Below, in pieces: positions 52,077 to 61,320 of a stretch of DNA of 64,000 nt; within the stretch, counting starts at the first letter, position 1; every line of letters begins with the position of its first letter. The position numbers and the translations under genes are program-made. Under the pieces are notes generated by a model. The model was not told the DNA's origin. It saw only the letters and a list, made by a program, of their open reading frames with translations, and made no database searches. Source of the DNA: Deltaproteobacteria bacterium (lineage in GTDB: Bacteria > Myxococcota_A > Polyangia > Polyangiales > Polyangiaceae); the NCBI GenBank assembly GCA_016218915.1, contig JACRCQ010000054.1, forward strand, positions 124,001 to 188,000, written 5' to 3'.

Positions 52077-53570
52077 ATGAAATGGATCTGCAACGTGTGC
52101 GGCTACGAGCATGAAGGGGACGCCCCGCCTGACGAGTGCCCGGTGTGCGGCGCAGGTCCGGACGAGTTCGATCGGGTCGACGACGCAAAGCCGCCATCCA
52201 CGCTCAAGACCATGCAGCAGACGCCGCAGGCCATGGCGGCGCTGCGATGCGCACTTTGCGATCACGACTTGAACAGCACCCACCCCTCGTGTCCGCAGTG
52301 CTCGGCTCGAACGGCAATCCTGTCCCCTTCCCGGCCGTCGTTCCCCGCAGCTCGCGAGGGAAAGCGCTTTGTGGTGCTCGGAGGCGGCGTGGCCGGCTGG
52401 ACCGCCGCGGAGCGGATTCGCGCGCTCGATCCGAACGCATCGATCACCCTCGTCACCCGCGAGCCGTGCGTGCCCTACTACCGCCTGAGCCTGACCCGCT
52501 ACCTCGGCGGCGAGCTCGAGTCGACCAGCCTGCTCGCCCACTCGCCTGCGTGGTGGGCCGATCACCAGATCGACGTGTTGCTCGAAGCCGACGTTGTTCA
52601 GGTCGATCGGGCGCGACGAGAGGTGCGCACGAGCCGGGGCTCGCTTGGCTACGACCGCCTCGTGGCAGCCAACGGCGCACGCCCCTTCATGCCACCGCTC
52701 AAGAACGCGTTGGTGCACGGGGTCACAGCGATTCGCTCCCTTGCCGACGCGCGATTCGTGCTCGAGCATGCTGCGCGCGACGCCGCAGTCGCAGTGGTGG
52801 GAGGTGGCATCCTCGGGCTGGAGTCCGCGTTTGCACTCGCGCGCAGGGGCTGTCGCGTGACCGTGGTGGAAGGGGCCAAGCAGCTGCTGGGTCGCCAGCT
52901 CGACGCCACCGCTGCCGCCATGTTCCAGGCGCATCTCGAGAAGAAGGGGATCCGGTTCGTGCTGGGTGACATGCCGGCAGAAGTCCTGGGCGACGAGACA
53001 GCGCGCGCCCTGAAGCTGAGCAGCGGCGCCGAGGTCGAAGCCGACCTCGTCATCGTGTCCGCTGGCGTCCGACCCAACACCCTGCTCTGGCAGAAAGCCG
53101 GGCTCCGGGTGGAGCGAGGGGTGGTGGTCGACGACTCGATGGTCACCTCGGATCCCGACATCTTTGCGGCTGGAGACGTGGCTGAGCACAAGGGGGTCGT
53201 GTACGGCATCTGGCCAGCAGCGATGGAGATGGGACGCGTGGCTGGAAGCAACGCAGCAGGCGGCTCGGAGTCGTTCCCAGGGCTCCCCATGAGCCACACG
53301 CTCAAGGTCGTGGATCTCGACGTCTTCTCGATCGGGGCGCTGGTCGCGGATCGCGACACGATGACCGAGGTCGTGCGTCCTGTGCAGGCGCCGGGCTATG
53401 CCAAGCTCGTGATCGACAGCGGCGTGGTCGTTGGGGCGATTCTGATGGGGGACACGTCCCTGAGCGGGACGATCAAGGCCTGGGTCCTGCAGAAGCGCGA
53501 TGTGTCGTCCATGATCGCTTCAGGCAAGTCGCCAGAGGAGATTTTTGCGAGCCTGGCGCCGCGAGCGTAG
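52077..53570 (+). CDS. Rubredoxin-NAD(P)H oxidoreductase fusion with second zinc ribbon
   Basis: A 497-residue fusion. Residues 1-32 are a short rubredoxin-like domain (Cys5, Cys8, Cys21, Cys24). A second CxxC...CxxC (Cys58, Cys61, Cys72, Cys75) forms a zinc ribbon or second metal site. From about 97 it is a pyridine-nucleotide-disulfide oxidoreductase with FAD motif GGGVAG (102-107), NAD motif VVGGGILGLE (about 240-250) and a C-terminal FAAGDVAEH. This resembles NorW/rubredoxin reductase enzymes. It probably passes electrons from NAD(P)H through FAD to the rubredoxin part. The partner (nitric oxide, peroxide or oxygen reductase) is not visible here. A strong terminator follows. Confidence 0.85.
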   Translation: MKWICNVCGYEHEGDAPPDECPVCGAGPDEFDRVDDAKPPSTLKTMQQTPQAMAALRCALCDHDLNSTHPSCPQCSARTAILSPSRPSFPAAREGKRFVVLGGGVAGWTAAERIRALDPNASITLVTREPCVPYYRLSLTRYLGGELESTSLLAHSPAWWADHQIDVLLEADVVQVDRARREVRTSRGSLGYDRLVAANGARPFMPPLKNALVHGVTAIRSLADARFVLEHAARDAAVAVVGGGILGLESAFALARRGCRVTVVEGAKQLLGRQLDATAAAMFQAHLEKKGIRFVLGDMPAEVLGDETARALKLSSGAEVEADLVIVSAGVRPNTLLWQKAGLRVERGVVVDDSMVTSDPDIFAAGDVAEHKGVVYGIWPAAMEMGRVAGSNAAGGSESFPGLPMSHTLKVVDLDVFSIGALVADRDTMTEVVRPVQAPGYAKLVIDSGVVVGAILMGDTSLSGTIKAWVLQKRDVSSMIASGKSPEEIFASLAPRA

Positions 53571-53643
53571 CTGCGCAGCGGACACCAGCAGGGCGCGTCC
53601 TCAAAGCCGCTGCGGCTTGAACATCGAAGCTCACCTTGCACCA

Positions 53644-53670
53644 GCGGCCGCCTTGAGGCGGCCGCGTTTT
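53644..53670 (+). terminator. Rho-independent terminator
   Basis: Perfect 9-bp stem (gcggccgcc / ggcggccgc) with a ttga loop, followed by g and a run of four T, about 75 bp after the oxidoreductase stop. This is the clearest terminator in the window. Confidence 0.9.
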
Positions 53671-53718
53671 CATTCGGACGGCGTCCACGGAGTGTGCTCG
53701 TCGCGGCAACGGTCTGCG

Positions 53719-54750
53719 CTACGGAATCAAGTACCGACCGCCCTGCAGGATCGGCGCGCCGTCGACCTCGATGTCCGAGTTGACCGATGTGAACGCGATC
53801 CAGTTGGTCGCGCTCCAGCTCGCCCCGGTCAGCTGCGGAAAGGTCATGCCGAGCGAGATGTGGAATCCGGGAAGCTTCTGATCGGTGAAGATGTCCCCTG
53901 CCAGATCGGTCATGCCGGTGTTGATCCCAAGGCCGATCAAGCCCACGCGATCGAGATAGGCAACACCTCGAACCGCGTGGGTGAGCTTGTCCAGGAGCAC
54001 CGCATCGTCAGACTCGAACTTGCGGACCACGCCCCCGTCGATGTGCAGGCGAACCGGTGCCACTCCCAGCGTGGCTCGCAGCACACCATTGCCATCCCCG
54101 AGAGAGCCGTCGGCCACGTACACGCCCTGCACGTCGCCAGGACACGTGACCAGCTCGCCTGCAGGCAGATTCTCCTTCATTCCAGGGCGCACCACGCCGG
54201 TGTGCTCGATCCATCGCATGCTCGGAGAGCACCGGGCTGTCAGGTCGGTTCCAGACGCAGACCTCACGCGAATCATGGCGTCAGGGCGCACCCGTGCTCG
54301 CACCGCTGCGGCCAGGAGCTCGATCTCCCGCGGATCCACGCGGCTTCCCATCAAGACCGATCGCTGGGTTACCCCGACCATGTGTGCATGGCGGATGTCG
54401 AGGCGCGCGGCTTCGGACACGAACTCCGAGCGCATCTCGAACTCGCCTGGCTCGAATCCCGCGATCAGCACGCTCGCGTGAGCGCGCCCGAGCGCTGAGC
54501 GGACCGCAGGGTGCAAGTCGGTCAACGGCCGTGGGCCGAGCGACTCGAGACGCAGGAACGTGGCGTGCGCGCCGAGCTCGCCCGCTGCATCCGCGATCGC
54601 AAGCGCGATGGCTGCCCCCGGAGCATCCGCGACGATCACCACGTGCTCGCCTGCAGCCAGCAGCAACGAGCCTTGCGCGATCGAGCGCCCGGCCAACGCG
54701 ATCGCGGCCGCCGCAGCGTCGCGGTCCGCTTTGTCCGTCGATGAAGCCAT
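53719..54750 (-). CDS. M29-type aminopeptidase
   Basis: A 343-residue protein with M29 (AmpS/thermophilic leucyl aminopeptidase) features: NLPAGELVTCP in the middle, then LGINTGMTDLAGDIFTDQKLPGFHISLG near the end with the HxxLG metal site. The N-terminus is Ala-rich helical. The start at 54750 is preferred; an upstream Met at 54810 overlaps the end of the CAP gene. It is third in an operon (TPR lipoprotein, CAP, M29). It is likely a cytoplasmic metallo-aminopeptidase. Confidence 0.75.
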   Translation of the reverse strand: MASSTDKADRDAAAAAIALAGRSIAQGSLLLAAGEHVVIVADAPGAAIALAIADAAGELGAHATFLRLESLGPRPLTDLHPAVRSALGRAHASVLIAGFEPGEFEMRSEFVSEAARLDIRHAHMVGVTQRSVLMGSRVDPREIELLAAAVRARVRPDAMIRVRSASGTDLTARCSPSMRWIEHTGVVRPGMKENLPAGELVTCPGDVQGVYVADGSLGDGNGVLRATLGVAPVRLHIDGGVVRKFESDDAVLLDKLTHAVRGVAYLDRVGLIGLGINTGMTDLAGDIFTDQKLPGFHISLGMTFPQLTGASWSATNWIAFTSVNSDIEVDGAPILQGGRYLIP

Positions 54751-54806
54751 CGGTTCTTCCACCGTACGCAACAACGCCGGATTTGAAAACCGAGGACATC
54801 GCACGC

Positions 54807-56000
54807 TCAAAACGTCTCGTTTTCGATCACGACTTCATCACCGGTGAACAATTGCGTGACCCAGACCGCGCCGCCGCTGTCGCGCGCCGCAGCCACACCC
54901 ACGCGTCGGAAACGGCTGTGAAGCATGTTTCCCCGGTGCGAAGGGCTCGCCCACAACACGCGATGCGCAAGAACCACGCTGCCAGCATGCGCGACGTTCT
55001 CGCCGCTCTCCTTGACCGCGATCCCGGCACGGTCGATGCGGGACGGCGGTGTGCCGTCTCCAGACTGGTGCCCCATCACCCCGGTTCGCATCATCGCCTG
55101 CACATGTCTGGCTGCAATCGCGTCCAGTCGCACGTCGCGCACCAGCGGCGCAAGGTTCTCCGACTTTCGCGTGGCGTTGAGCATCACCATCATCGCAACC
55201 GCATCGTCGTTCACCCCTGAGGCCTGCTGCTCGCCCGGTGCCTGGGCTGACACGGTCTCAGGCGCGACGTCGGCGAAGATGTCGGTCTCCAGCGAAGGAA
55301 GCGGCCCGGCTGAACCTGACGTCAACAGCTGCGCCATCCAGTGACCAGGCGTATCCGCCATGAATCGAGCCATCACGCGACGCGTGGATGGGTCGAAGCT
55401 GGTCGGAATCGTCCGCGGCGATCCATGAGGCGCAAGCACGACCACCTTGGCAAAGCTCGACGGCACCAGCACTGCGGCCTCGAACGTGACCCAGCTGCCA
55501 GCGCGCACGCGCGTGGACACGGGCCGGACCAGATCCGCTGCCGCATGGACCACCACGACCGCCACGGCTTCGCCCTGCTCCGAGTCGACGATGCTGGCAA
55601 CCCCGCACCTGCGCGTGCCCGTAGCATCGAGGCTTGCGAGCCACGCCTGCAAACGCGTACGGGCATCCTCCCGCGACACGCTCCGCGCACGAATCGTCCA
55701 CGCCCGCGCACGCACGTGCGGATCGCCCAGCGCGTGCAGCGTGGAGGTCAGCTCGTGCATGTCCGGCGCAGGAAGCCCTCGCAAGGCCCGCCCGGCAACC
55801 TGCGACGCTGCCGCATGAAGCGCTGTGTCCCCTGCCCCGCATTGTGCAAGCAGCGTCGCATCGCGCGGATCCGAGGCTCCTGCAGGGGAAGGCGGCCCGC
55901 TCTGCGACGCCCAGGATTGCGCTGGATCCACGGCCAGCGCGGGTTGCGCTGCGAGACCGATCCCACAAGCGATCATCGACGCTGCAAGCCGGTGGCTCAT
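54807..56000 (-). CDS. Secreted CAP-domain protein
   Basis: A 397-residue secreted protein with a Sec signal (AAQPALA). Residues about 40-240 are a beta-rich region with unknown function. The C-terminal CAP (SCP/PR-1) domain (about 265-397) has the expected blocks: MLNATRKSENLAPL, ARHVQAMM, HQSGDGTPPSRI, GENVAHAG and SPSHRGNMLHSRFRRVGVA. These bacterial CAP proteins are secreted, and function is mostly unknown. It is 13 bp from the TPR lipoprotein gene. Confidence 0.85.
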   Translation of the reverse strand: MSHRLAASMIACGIGLAAQPALAVDPAQSWASQSGPPSPAGASDPRDATLLAQCGAGDTALHAAASQVAGRALRGLPAPDMHELTSTLHALGDPHVRARAWTIRARSVSREDARTRLQAWLASLDATGTRRCGVASIVDSEQGEAVAVVVVHAAADLVRPVSTRVRAGSWVTFEAAVLVPSSFAKVVVLAPHGSPRTIPTSFDPSTRRVMARFMADTPGHWMAQLLTSGSAGPLPSLETDIFADVAPETVSAQAPGEQQASGVNDDAVAMMVMLNATRKSENLAPLVRDVRLDAIAARHVQAMMRTGVMGHQSGDGTPPSRIDRAGIAVKESGENVAHAGSVVLAHRVLWASPSHRGNMLHSRFRRVGVAAARDSGGAVWVTQLFTGDEVVIENETF

Positions 56001-56013
56001 GATGCGCTCGACC

Positions 56014-57384
56014 TCATCGTCGAGCCGTTTGCAGCAAGGTGGGTGGCGCCGCTTGCAGCCATGGGGGCGCTGCCATGGCCGTGATCACGCCCGAGCTCGC
56101 CGGCGTCACCGGATTGCCTTCGGTCGGAGGGCCGAACACACGCGTCGTCACGTAGCCGACGATCGCGTCGTGCACTGCCTGCGGTGCCACCCGAAGCCAC
56201 TCTGGCCTGTGCTTTCCGATGATCTCGAACATCGCGTAGCTGGTGAGCCCCTTGCTCTGGGCCAGGCGGACCAAGAGCTCAGCGGTCGGATCAGGATCGA
56301 GCGAGTGGCCGGCCTCGGTCTTGGCCTGGATGTGGGCTCCCAAGCCCGCCTCGAGGCAGACGAGCTCTTCGGTCGCGGACAGGTGATAGGGGACGGTCGA
56401 CGGCTCGCTGAGGATCGCTTCGCGAAGCGACGGCTCGTAGCGGAAGGCGGCTTTGCACCCTGCGTAGCGCTCGCACAGGGGACGATCGCAGGAGACGACG
56501 ATCACGGCGCCGGCGGGATTGACCTCGATGAACGCAGGCGGGATGCCCACATCGCGAACGATCTCTCGTCCGACGAGCATCTCGGCGACCTGCCAGGCGC
56601 GTTTGGATACCGGATACAGGGCCAGCGCCTTGGCGATCGCGTTTCTTGCCCGGTCCCGATCCGAGCGTCGCAGGTAGACCTCGGCCAGGATCCGGTGCGC
56701 GGAAGGGAACATCGGGTCGATCTTGATCGCCTCGGCGGCCGCGGATTCTGCGGCGGCGAGGTCGCCGATGGCGAGCGCGGCATCCCCGACCATGGCGTGC
56801 ACGCCCGGAGTCGCCCCTGCTGAGCTGGAGGCCTTCTTGAGGATCTCGAAGGCCTGCGCAGGCTCGAGCCCCTTGGCTTTGTCCAGCTCGGCCCGGACCT
56901 CATCAGATGGGAGCGCTGGCTCGAGCGAAGCTTGTCCGCCCGACGAAGCGACGGCTTTCTTCCAGGGATCAGGCTCGGGATCTGGCGCAGGACCGTACTG
57001 GGCCACGGTATTGGCCAGCGACGAAGGGCCGTTGCGGAAGACGTAGAGGTAGGGCGATTGGCCCAGCGCCTGGCCGACCAGATCCGAGTAGCCGGTCAGG
57101 TCTGTGGGGACTTTGCAGGGGGCCTCGCCAGTGAAGGTGAAGCGGGTCAGGTCAGGATAGACCTTGGGGGCAGGGACCTCGATCGGCGCTTCCAAGGGCA
57201 TTGCCAGGAGTTTCTGCTGCTCCGCATCGTAAGGCCCGAGCCAGGACGGTGGGCGCATGGATGCTGCTGCGCTGCCCGCAGCGTCGGCAGGGGCCTGGGC
57301 AGGCTTCTGGGCCCCCCCGCAGGAGGCAATCAGCCCGCTGGACAGAAGAAACAGGATGATTCCGGCGGCTCGCGACGTCATCAT
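56014..57384 (-). CDS. TPR-containing lipoprotein
   Basis: A 456-residue lipoprotein (LIASC, Cys22). A Pro/Ala linker and a segment of unknown type are followed by two to three TPR-like units (about 185-265, HAMVGDAALAIGDLAAAESA, AIKIDPMFPSAHRILAEVYL) and a C-terminal part with three Cys. It is first in the operon with the CAP and M29 genes. Function unknown. It is divergent from the MCE gene, with only 57 bp between the starts. Confidence 0.75.
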   Translation of the reverse strand: MMTSRAAGIILFLLSSGLIASCGGAQKPAQAPADAAGSAAASMRPPSWLGPYDAEQQKLLAMPLEAPIEVPAPKVYPDLTRFTFTGEAPCKVPTDLTGYSDLVGQALGQSPYLYVFRNGPSSLANTVAQYGPAPDPEPDPWKKAVASSGGQASLEPALPSDEVRAELDKAKGLEPAQAFEILKKASSSAGATPGVHAMVGDAALAIGDLAAAESAAAEAIKIDPMFPSAHRILAEVYLRRSDRDRARNAIAKALALYPVSKRAWQVAEMLVGREIVRDVGIPPAFIEVNPAGAVIVVSCDRPLCERYAGCKAAFRYEPSLREAILSEPSTVPYHLSATEELVCLEAGLGAHIQAKTEAGHSLDPDPTAELLVRLAQSKGLTSYAMFEIIGKHRPEWLRVAPQAVHDAIVGYVTTRVFGPPTEGNPVTPASSGVITAMAAPPWLQAAPPTLLQTARR

Positions 57385-57441
57385 GGTACGGATCGTAGCC
57401 TACGCTTTCGGTCTTTGTTACGTTTCAGGCAAGGTTGACAG

Positions 57442-58911
57442 ATGGCAGAGTGGACACGAGGGGCAAAAGTCGGGCTGTTCGCCCTCGTGTGCGTAGGTGC
57501 GGGCTACGGAATCTGGAAGTTCATCAACCCGTCGGCCGGTACCTCCGGGGGGTACACTGTTCATGCGTACCTCAACGACGCCTCCGGCCTGGCCACCTAC
57601 TCCCGGGTCATGGTCGCCGGCATCCCGATCGGTAACGTCTCCGGGATCCGGCTCGAGCATGGCAAGGCGCGCGTGGATGTGAAGGTGCGCCCTGAGATCG
57701 CGCTGCATACCGACGCCTCCCTGTCCAAGCGCGCGTCGAGCCTGCTGGGCGAGTTCGTCATCGTGATCGGTCAGGGCAACGAGAACCAGCCCACGCTTCA
57801 CGACGGCGACGAGATCAAGAACGTGATCGAGCCGACCACGACCGACCAGATCCTCAAGGACGTGGGCGAGATCGCAGAGCAGGTCAAGGCCGTGTCCAAG
57901 AGCCTCGCTGGCTCGATCGGCACAGACAAGGGCGAGAAGGACATCCAGGCCACGCTCGCCAACCTCGCCGAAGTCACCGACTCGCTCAACAAGGCCATCA
58001 AGGAGAACCGCGAATCGATCCGTCGCATCGTGCTGAACGTCGAGGGGATCTCAGGCCGAAGCGGCCCGGAGATCCAGCAGATCCTCGAGAATGTCCGGGT
58101 GATCACGTCCGAGGTGCGCACCCTGGTCTCCGAGAACCAGCCGGACGGCCAGAAGGGACCGATGGGCGCGGTTCGCAACACGGTCGACAACCTCAACAAG
58201 GCGAGCGTGGATCTGCAGGCAGCGCTTGCGCACGTCAACAGCATCACCGGACGCATCGATCGAGGCGAAGGAACGATCGGCAAGCTGACCAAGGACGAGA
58301 CGCTGATCAACGAGGTCAACAACGTGGTGGAAGGCGTTGGAGACTTCGTGGGCGGGATCTCGCGCACGCAGACGGTGATCGGGCTTCGCAACGACTACAA
58401 CTTCCAGTCGAACACCATCAAGAGCTATCTGGAGCTCCGGCTGCAGCCTCGCGAGGACAAGTACTACGCGATCGAGCTGATCAACGATCCGCGCGGCAAG
58501 ACCTCGTTCGAGCAGGTCGACGTCGACACGACCAACCCGAACCAGCCGCCGCACTACCGGGAGATTCGGACGACGACGAGCAATGCGTTCCGGTTCTCGT
58601 TCCAGTTTGCGCGCAGGATCGGGCCGCTGACCGGGCGGTTCGGCATCAAGGAGTCGACCGGCGGCGTGGGGTTGGATCTGCACCTGCTGCAGGATCGGTT
58701 CGAGATCCGCCAGGATCTGTTCGGCTTCGGCGAGCAGCTGCAGCCGCGCTGGCGGTTTGCGCTCAGCTACGAGTTCTTGCGAAGGCTCTGGTTGATCAGC
58801 GGTGTGGACGACATCTTCAACCGGGATCGTCGCGACTACTTCCTCGGATTGCAGCTGCGGTTCATCGACGAGGATCTCAAGTCGATCCTGCCCTTTGCGC
58901 CCAAGATGTAG
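57442..58911 (+). CDS. MlaD/MCE-domain protein with C-terminal beta domain
   Basis: A 489-residue inner-membrane-anchored protein. One N-terminal helix (about 8-28) is followed by an MCE domain (about 38-115, ASGLATYSRVMVAGIPIGNV), long coiled-coil-like helices (about 135-310, NLAEVTDSLNKAIKENRES) and a beta-rich C-terminal domain (about 320-489) with alternating strands that could form part of a barrel. MCE proteins shuttle lipids between membranes. No adjacent MlaE/MlaF appears in this window. AAGG precedes the ATG. Confidence 0.85.
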   Translation: MAEWTRGAKVGLFALVCVGAGYGIWKFINPSAGTSGGYTVHAYLNDASGLATYSRVMVAGIPIGNVSGIRLEHGKARVDVKVRPEIALHTDASLSKRASSLLGEFVIVIGQGNENQPTLHDGDEIKNVIEPTTTDQILKDVGEIAEQVKAVSKSLAGSIGTDKGEKDIQATLANLAEVTDSLNKAIKENRESIRRIVLNVEGISGRSGPEIQQILENVRVITSEVRTLVSENQPDGQKGPMGAVRNTVDNLNKASVDLQAALAHVNSITGRIDRGEGTIGKLTKDETLINEVNNVVEGVGDFVGGISRTQTVIGLRNDYNFQSNTIKSYLELRLQPREDKYYAIELINDPRGKTSFEQVDVDTTNPNQPPHYREIRTTTSNAFRFSFQFARRIGPLTGRFGIKESTGGVGLDLHLLQDRFEIRQDLFGFGEQLQPRWRFALSYEFLRRLWLISGVDDIFNRDRRDYFLGLQLRFIDEDLKSILPFAPKM

Positions 58912-58915
58912 AGCC

Positions 58916-59101
58916 ATGCGGACTGTGTTGTTTTGCCTGCTGGTGCTAGCCGTTTCGATCGCTCCGGGCTGCCTGTGCAACGAGGTCAGCACCGGGCTCA
59001 ACGATGCGGGACCTTCGACGGATCGACCGCACAAGGAGCGGAAGGAGTTTCCGTTCAGGAAGCGGGAGCAGCTACGGGTTCGGGATGCTGCGGCGGAGTG
59101 A
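58916..59101 (+). CDS. Small lipoprotein after the MCE gene
   Basis: A 61-residue lipoprotein (VSIAPGC, Cys19), only 4 bp after the MCE gene stop. It has a short Thr/Ser/Asp linker and a basic tail rich in Lys/Arg. This probably makes it a second gene of the mce operon. Function unknown. Confidence 0.65.
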   Translation: MRTVLFCLLVLAVSIAPGCLCNEVSTGLNDAGPSTDRPHKERKEFPFRKREQLRVRDAAAE

Positions 59102-59137
59102 GGGGGGGATGGTGGCTACGGCAAGGGTGGCAGGCGA

Positions 59138-60271
59138 TCAGCCGCCGCCGGCAGAGTCGGTCGCGCCAGCTTCGGCGTAGCCGCACACTCCGACCGAGAT
59201 GCAGACCGGGCCTTCGCCAGCGTCAGCGTCGCAATCCATCACTTGGTTCGTAGGATCGTCGCAGTCCGTGTCCCATGCGCCGCACTTGCAGTCGCAGTAG
59301 CCGTCCGCGTACCACTCAGCCTTGCACGTCCAACCGTCCGGGGGCGGCACAGGCGCCGTCTCGCACAGACCCACCGCGCTGCCCGAGCTGAGCGGACCGC
59401 AGACCATGCCGGAGGGGCAATCATCGGGGCTGACGTGGCACCACTGCACGCAGGTGCCGTTGTTGCAGATGCCAGCGTACTTGCCGCCGGTCGGCGCGCA
59501 CCCGATACCGTCATCGCCGGTGCAGGTGCCGCCAATCGCGGTGGCCTCGCCGTTGCCGACGCAGGTCATCCAGAGCCCGTCGCACTTCAGCGTGGCGCCG
59601 CAATCCGATGTCCCCCAGAAGTCGCAGAGCTTGCGACAGACTTCCGTGCTGCCTTCCTGGATGCAGTTGTAGCCTGCAACGCAGCGTGAGCTGTTCGGGC
59701 TGGCCGCATCGCAGGGGCCGTCGGCAGCGCCGGCGCCCGTCTTCTTGCACGCGCCACCCGGGGCCGCGATTTCGGTCGAAACGCACGACTCACCCGATGC
59801 GCAACCGGTCTCCGTGGGCACCGCTGTGCACTCGGTGTAGCAGGCGCCGACCGACGCTTGCGAAACCTGCGCCAGGCAGGTCTTGCCCGTGGGGCATTCG
59901 GTGGTGCTGTCGCACTGACCCTTGGTGCAGGTTGCCGTAGCGGGATCGCAGACATTCACTTTCGTGTCGCCGCAATCCTCGGCCTTGACGCAAGATCCGC
60001 CGCCGCCGCCAGCCGTGCCACCGGTTCCGCCGCCCGCTGTGCCGCCTTGTCCACCGCCCGCTGTGCCGGCCTGACCACCCAGTCCGCCGCCCGCTGTGCC
60101 GCCCGTGCCGCCGCCGGCCTTACCAGCGGTCCCACCCACGCCGCCTTCGGTAGCGCCGCCCGAGCCTCCGGCTGCAGGGGCCGGAGTCGTGTCCGACGAG
60201 CTGCATGCCCAGATGGAACAAGCTGCAAACAACAAAGCCGCGAGCGAACTGACGTACGAAGACGTTCTCAT
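59138..60271 (-). CDS. Cys-rich lipoprotein
   Basis: A 377-residue lipoprotein starting at an ATG with a GGAGG site. The signal peptide ends in SIWAC. A long Gly/Ala/Thr linker (about 25-85) precedes a Cys-rich region with some 30 Cys (CVKAEDCGDTKVNVCD, CDSTTECPTGKTCLAQ and so on). It resembles the product at 2536-3318 in its spacing of C-x3-7-C units and in a central EFC/CISTEI block. No catalytic motif. Confidence 0.75.
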   Translation of the reverse strand: MRTSSYVSSLAALLFAACSIWACSSSDTTPAPAAGGSGGATEGGVGGTAGKAGGGTGGTAGGGLGGQAGTAGGGQGGTAGGGTGGTAGGGGGSCVKAEDCGDTKVNVCDPATATCTKGQCDSTTECPTGKTCLAQVSQASVGACYTECTAVPTETGCASGESCVSTEIAAPGGACKKTGAGAADGPCDAASPNSSRCVAGYNCIQEGSTEVCRKLCDFWGTSDCGATLKCDGLWMTCVGNGEATAIGGTCTGDDGIGCAPTGGKYAGICNNGTCVQWCHVSPDDCPSGMVCGPLSSGSAVGLCETAPVPPPDGWTCKAEWYADGYCDCKCGAWDTDCDDPTNQVMDCDADAGEGPVCISVGVCGYAEAGATDSAGGG

Positions 60272-60443
60272 AGAGACCTCCAGGAGATGACGCAGATGAC
60301 GTGGTGCCTGTCGGCACACAGGAAATATTTGGTTATACGGTTCCGGGCCTGGTGTCGAGACACAGCGGTCGGTGGTTTCGGCGCGGAACGGTGCCGCGAG
60401 CGCTTTGGCGTCACGAGCCCTTCCTTTGCTACAGTCGCGGCGG

Positions 60444-61136
60444 ATGGCATCCCTACCCGCTCGCCTCTGCCCCAACCCGGCGTGCCCGTTCCGCAGAACC
60501 TTCCACCGGCCAGCCGAGTACCAGGCTGGAATCGAGGCGTGCTCGGACTGCCAGACCCCGCTCGTGTCCGCTGGATCAGCTGAGCTCACAGACGAGGAGG
60601 CCAAGCCGCTCGACGGGCTCGCATCCCGGCAGCCTGCAAAGCTCGAGCTGGGCAGCTCGCAAGGCGAGCCCATCCAGCTCCCCAACGTGCCAGACAGCCC
60701 GATGCTGCCGCTCGTGGGACTGGTCGGCGGCGCGGCGATCCTGGGACACGCGTTCTACACCGCAGGTGCTTCCCGCCCTCCGGCCGTGAACCTCGTCATC
60801 GGCGCTGCTCTCATCGGGATCGGTCTGTGGCGCCTGTTGAGTCGCGATCGGACCAAGCGCGTTGTTCGGCCGCTCGAGCATGGGTTCATCTATCAAGTCG
60901 GTGACCGACAGGTGAGTGTGCCGCTCGATCAGCTCTCGGAGCTGCGCGTGATGCGGCAGACGCTGCGAGCCCGACGCGCTCCGATCGGATTCATGATCGA
61001 GCTGTCGTTTCGTTTTCAGGACAAATGGTGGGTGATCTCGAGCTTTGCGCAGACGCGCGGAGAGGCTTTCGAAGTTTGGGCGGAGGGCGTGCACGTTGAA
61101 CCCGCCAAGAGATCGATCACCTCACCCCCGCCCTGA
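60444..61136 (+). CDS. Zinc-ribbon membrane protein
   Basis: A 230-residue protein. The N-terminal zinc-ribbon-like part has CPNPACPF and CSDCQTPL. Two membrane helices (about residues 88-108 and 115-135) follow, then a soluble C-terminal part of about 90 residues, with RRLLSRDRTKRVVRPLEHG at the start. The start at 60444 follows a gcggcgg sequence. Function unknown; it could be a small regulator at the membrane. Confidence 0.65.
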   Translation: MASLPARLCPNPACPFRRTFHRPAEYQAGIEACSDCQTPLVSAGSAELTDEEAKPLDGLASRQPAKLELGSSQGEPIQLPNVPDSPMLPLVGLVGGAAILGHAFYTAGASRPPAVNLVIGAALIGIGLWRLLSRDRTKRVVRPLEHGFIYQVGDRQVSVPLDQLSELRVMRQTLRARRAPIGFMIELSFRFQDKWWVISSFAQTRGEAFEVWAEGVHVEPAKRSITSPPP

Positions 61137-61153
61137 ACTGGCGATTCGCGCGA

Positions 61154-61320
61154 GCCCCTCTCCTGATCCGCCGCATCCCGCAACGCCACACTGCGGCGGC
61201 AGGAGAGGGGCCACACGGCGAGGGGTTGCGCAACATCGTTGCCCTCTCCTCCCGCCGCAATGCCGACACATCGGGCGCGGCGGTGAGGGGCGAGTGCGGA
61301 TCGCAGCTTCGCCCTCACGG
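61154..61320. repeat. Mosaic of REP-like palindromes
   Basis: Three related inverted repeats in a row. Unit 1: a 20-22 bp arm pair (61154-61175 and 61192-61211, identical except for a two-base bulge). Unit 2: 61241-61258 with 61277-61291. Unit 3: a 12-13 bp pair with arms at about 61280-61292 and 61307-61319. All are built on the same core of cccctctcc / ggagagggg plus a ccgccgc part. This looks like a REP/BIME-type element between genes. It overlaps the end of the next minus-strand gene by a few bases. Confidence 0.8.

Noticed and set aside
61154-61320. CRISPR array or rRNA-like structure
   Set aside because: Units are imperfect palindromes of different length without spacers; REP-like reading fits better.
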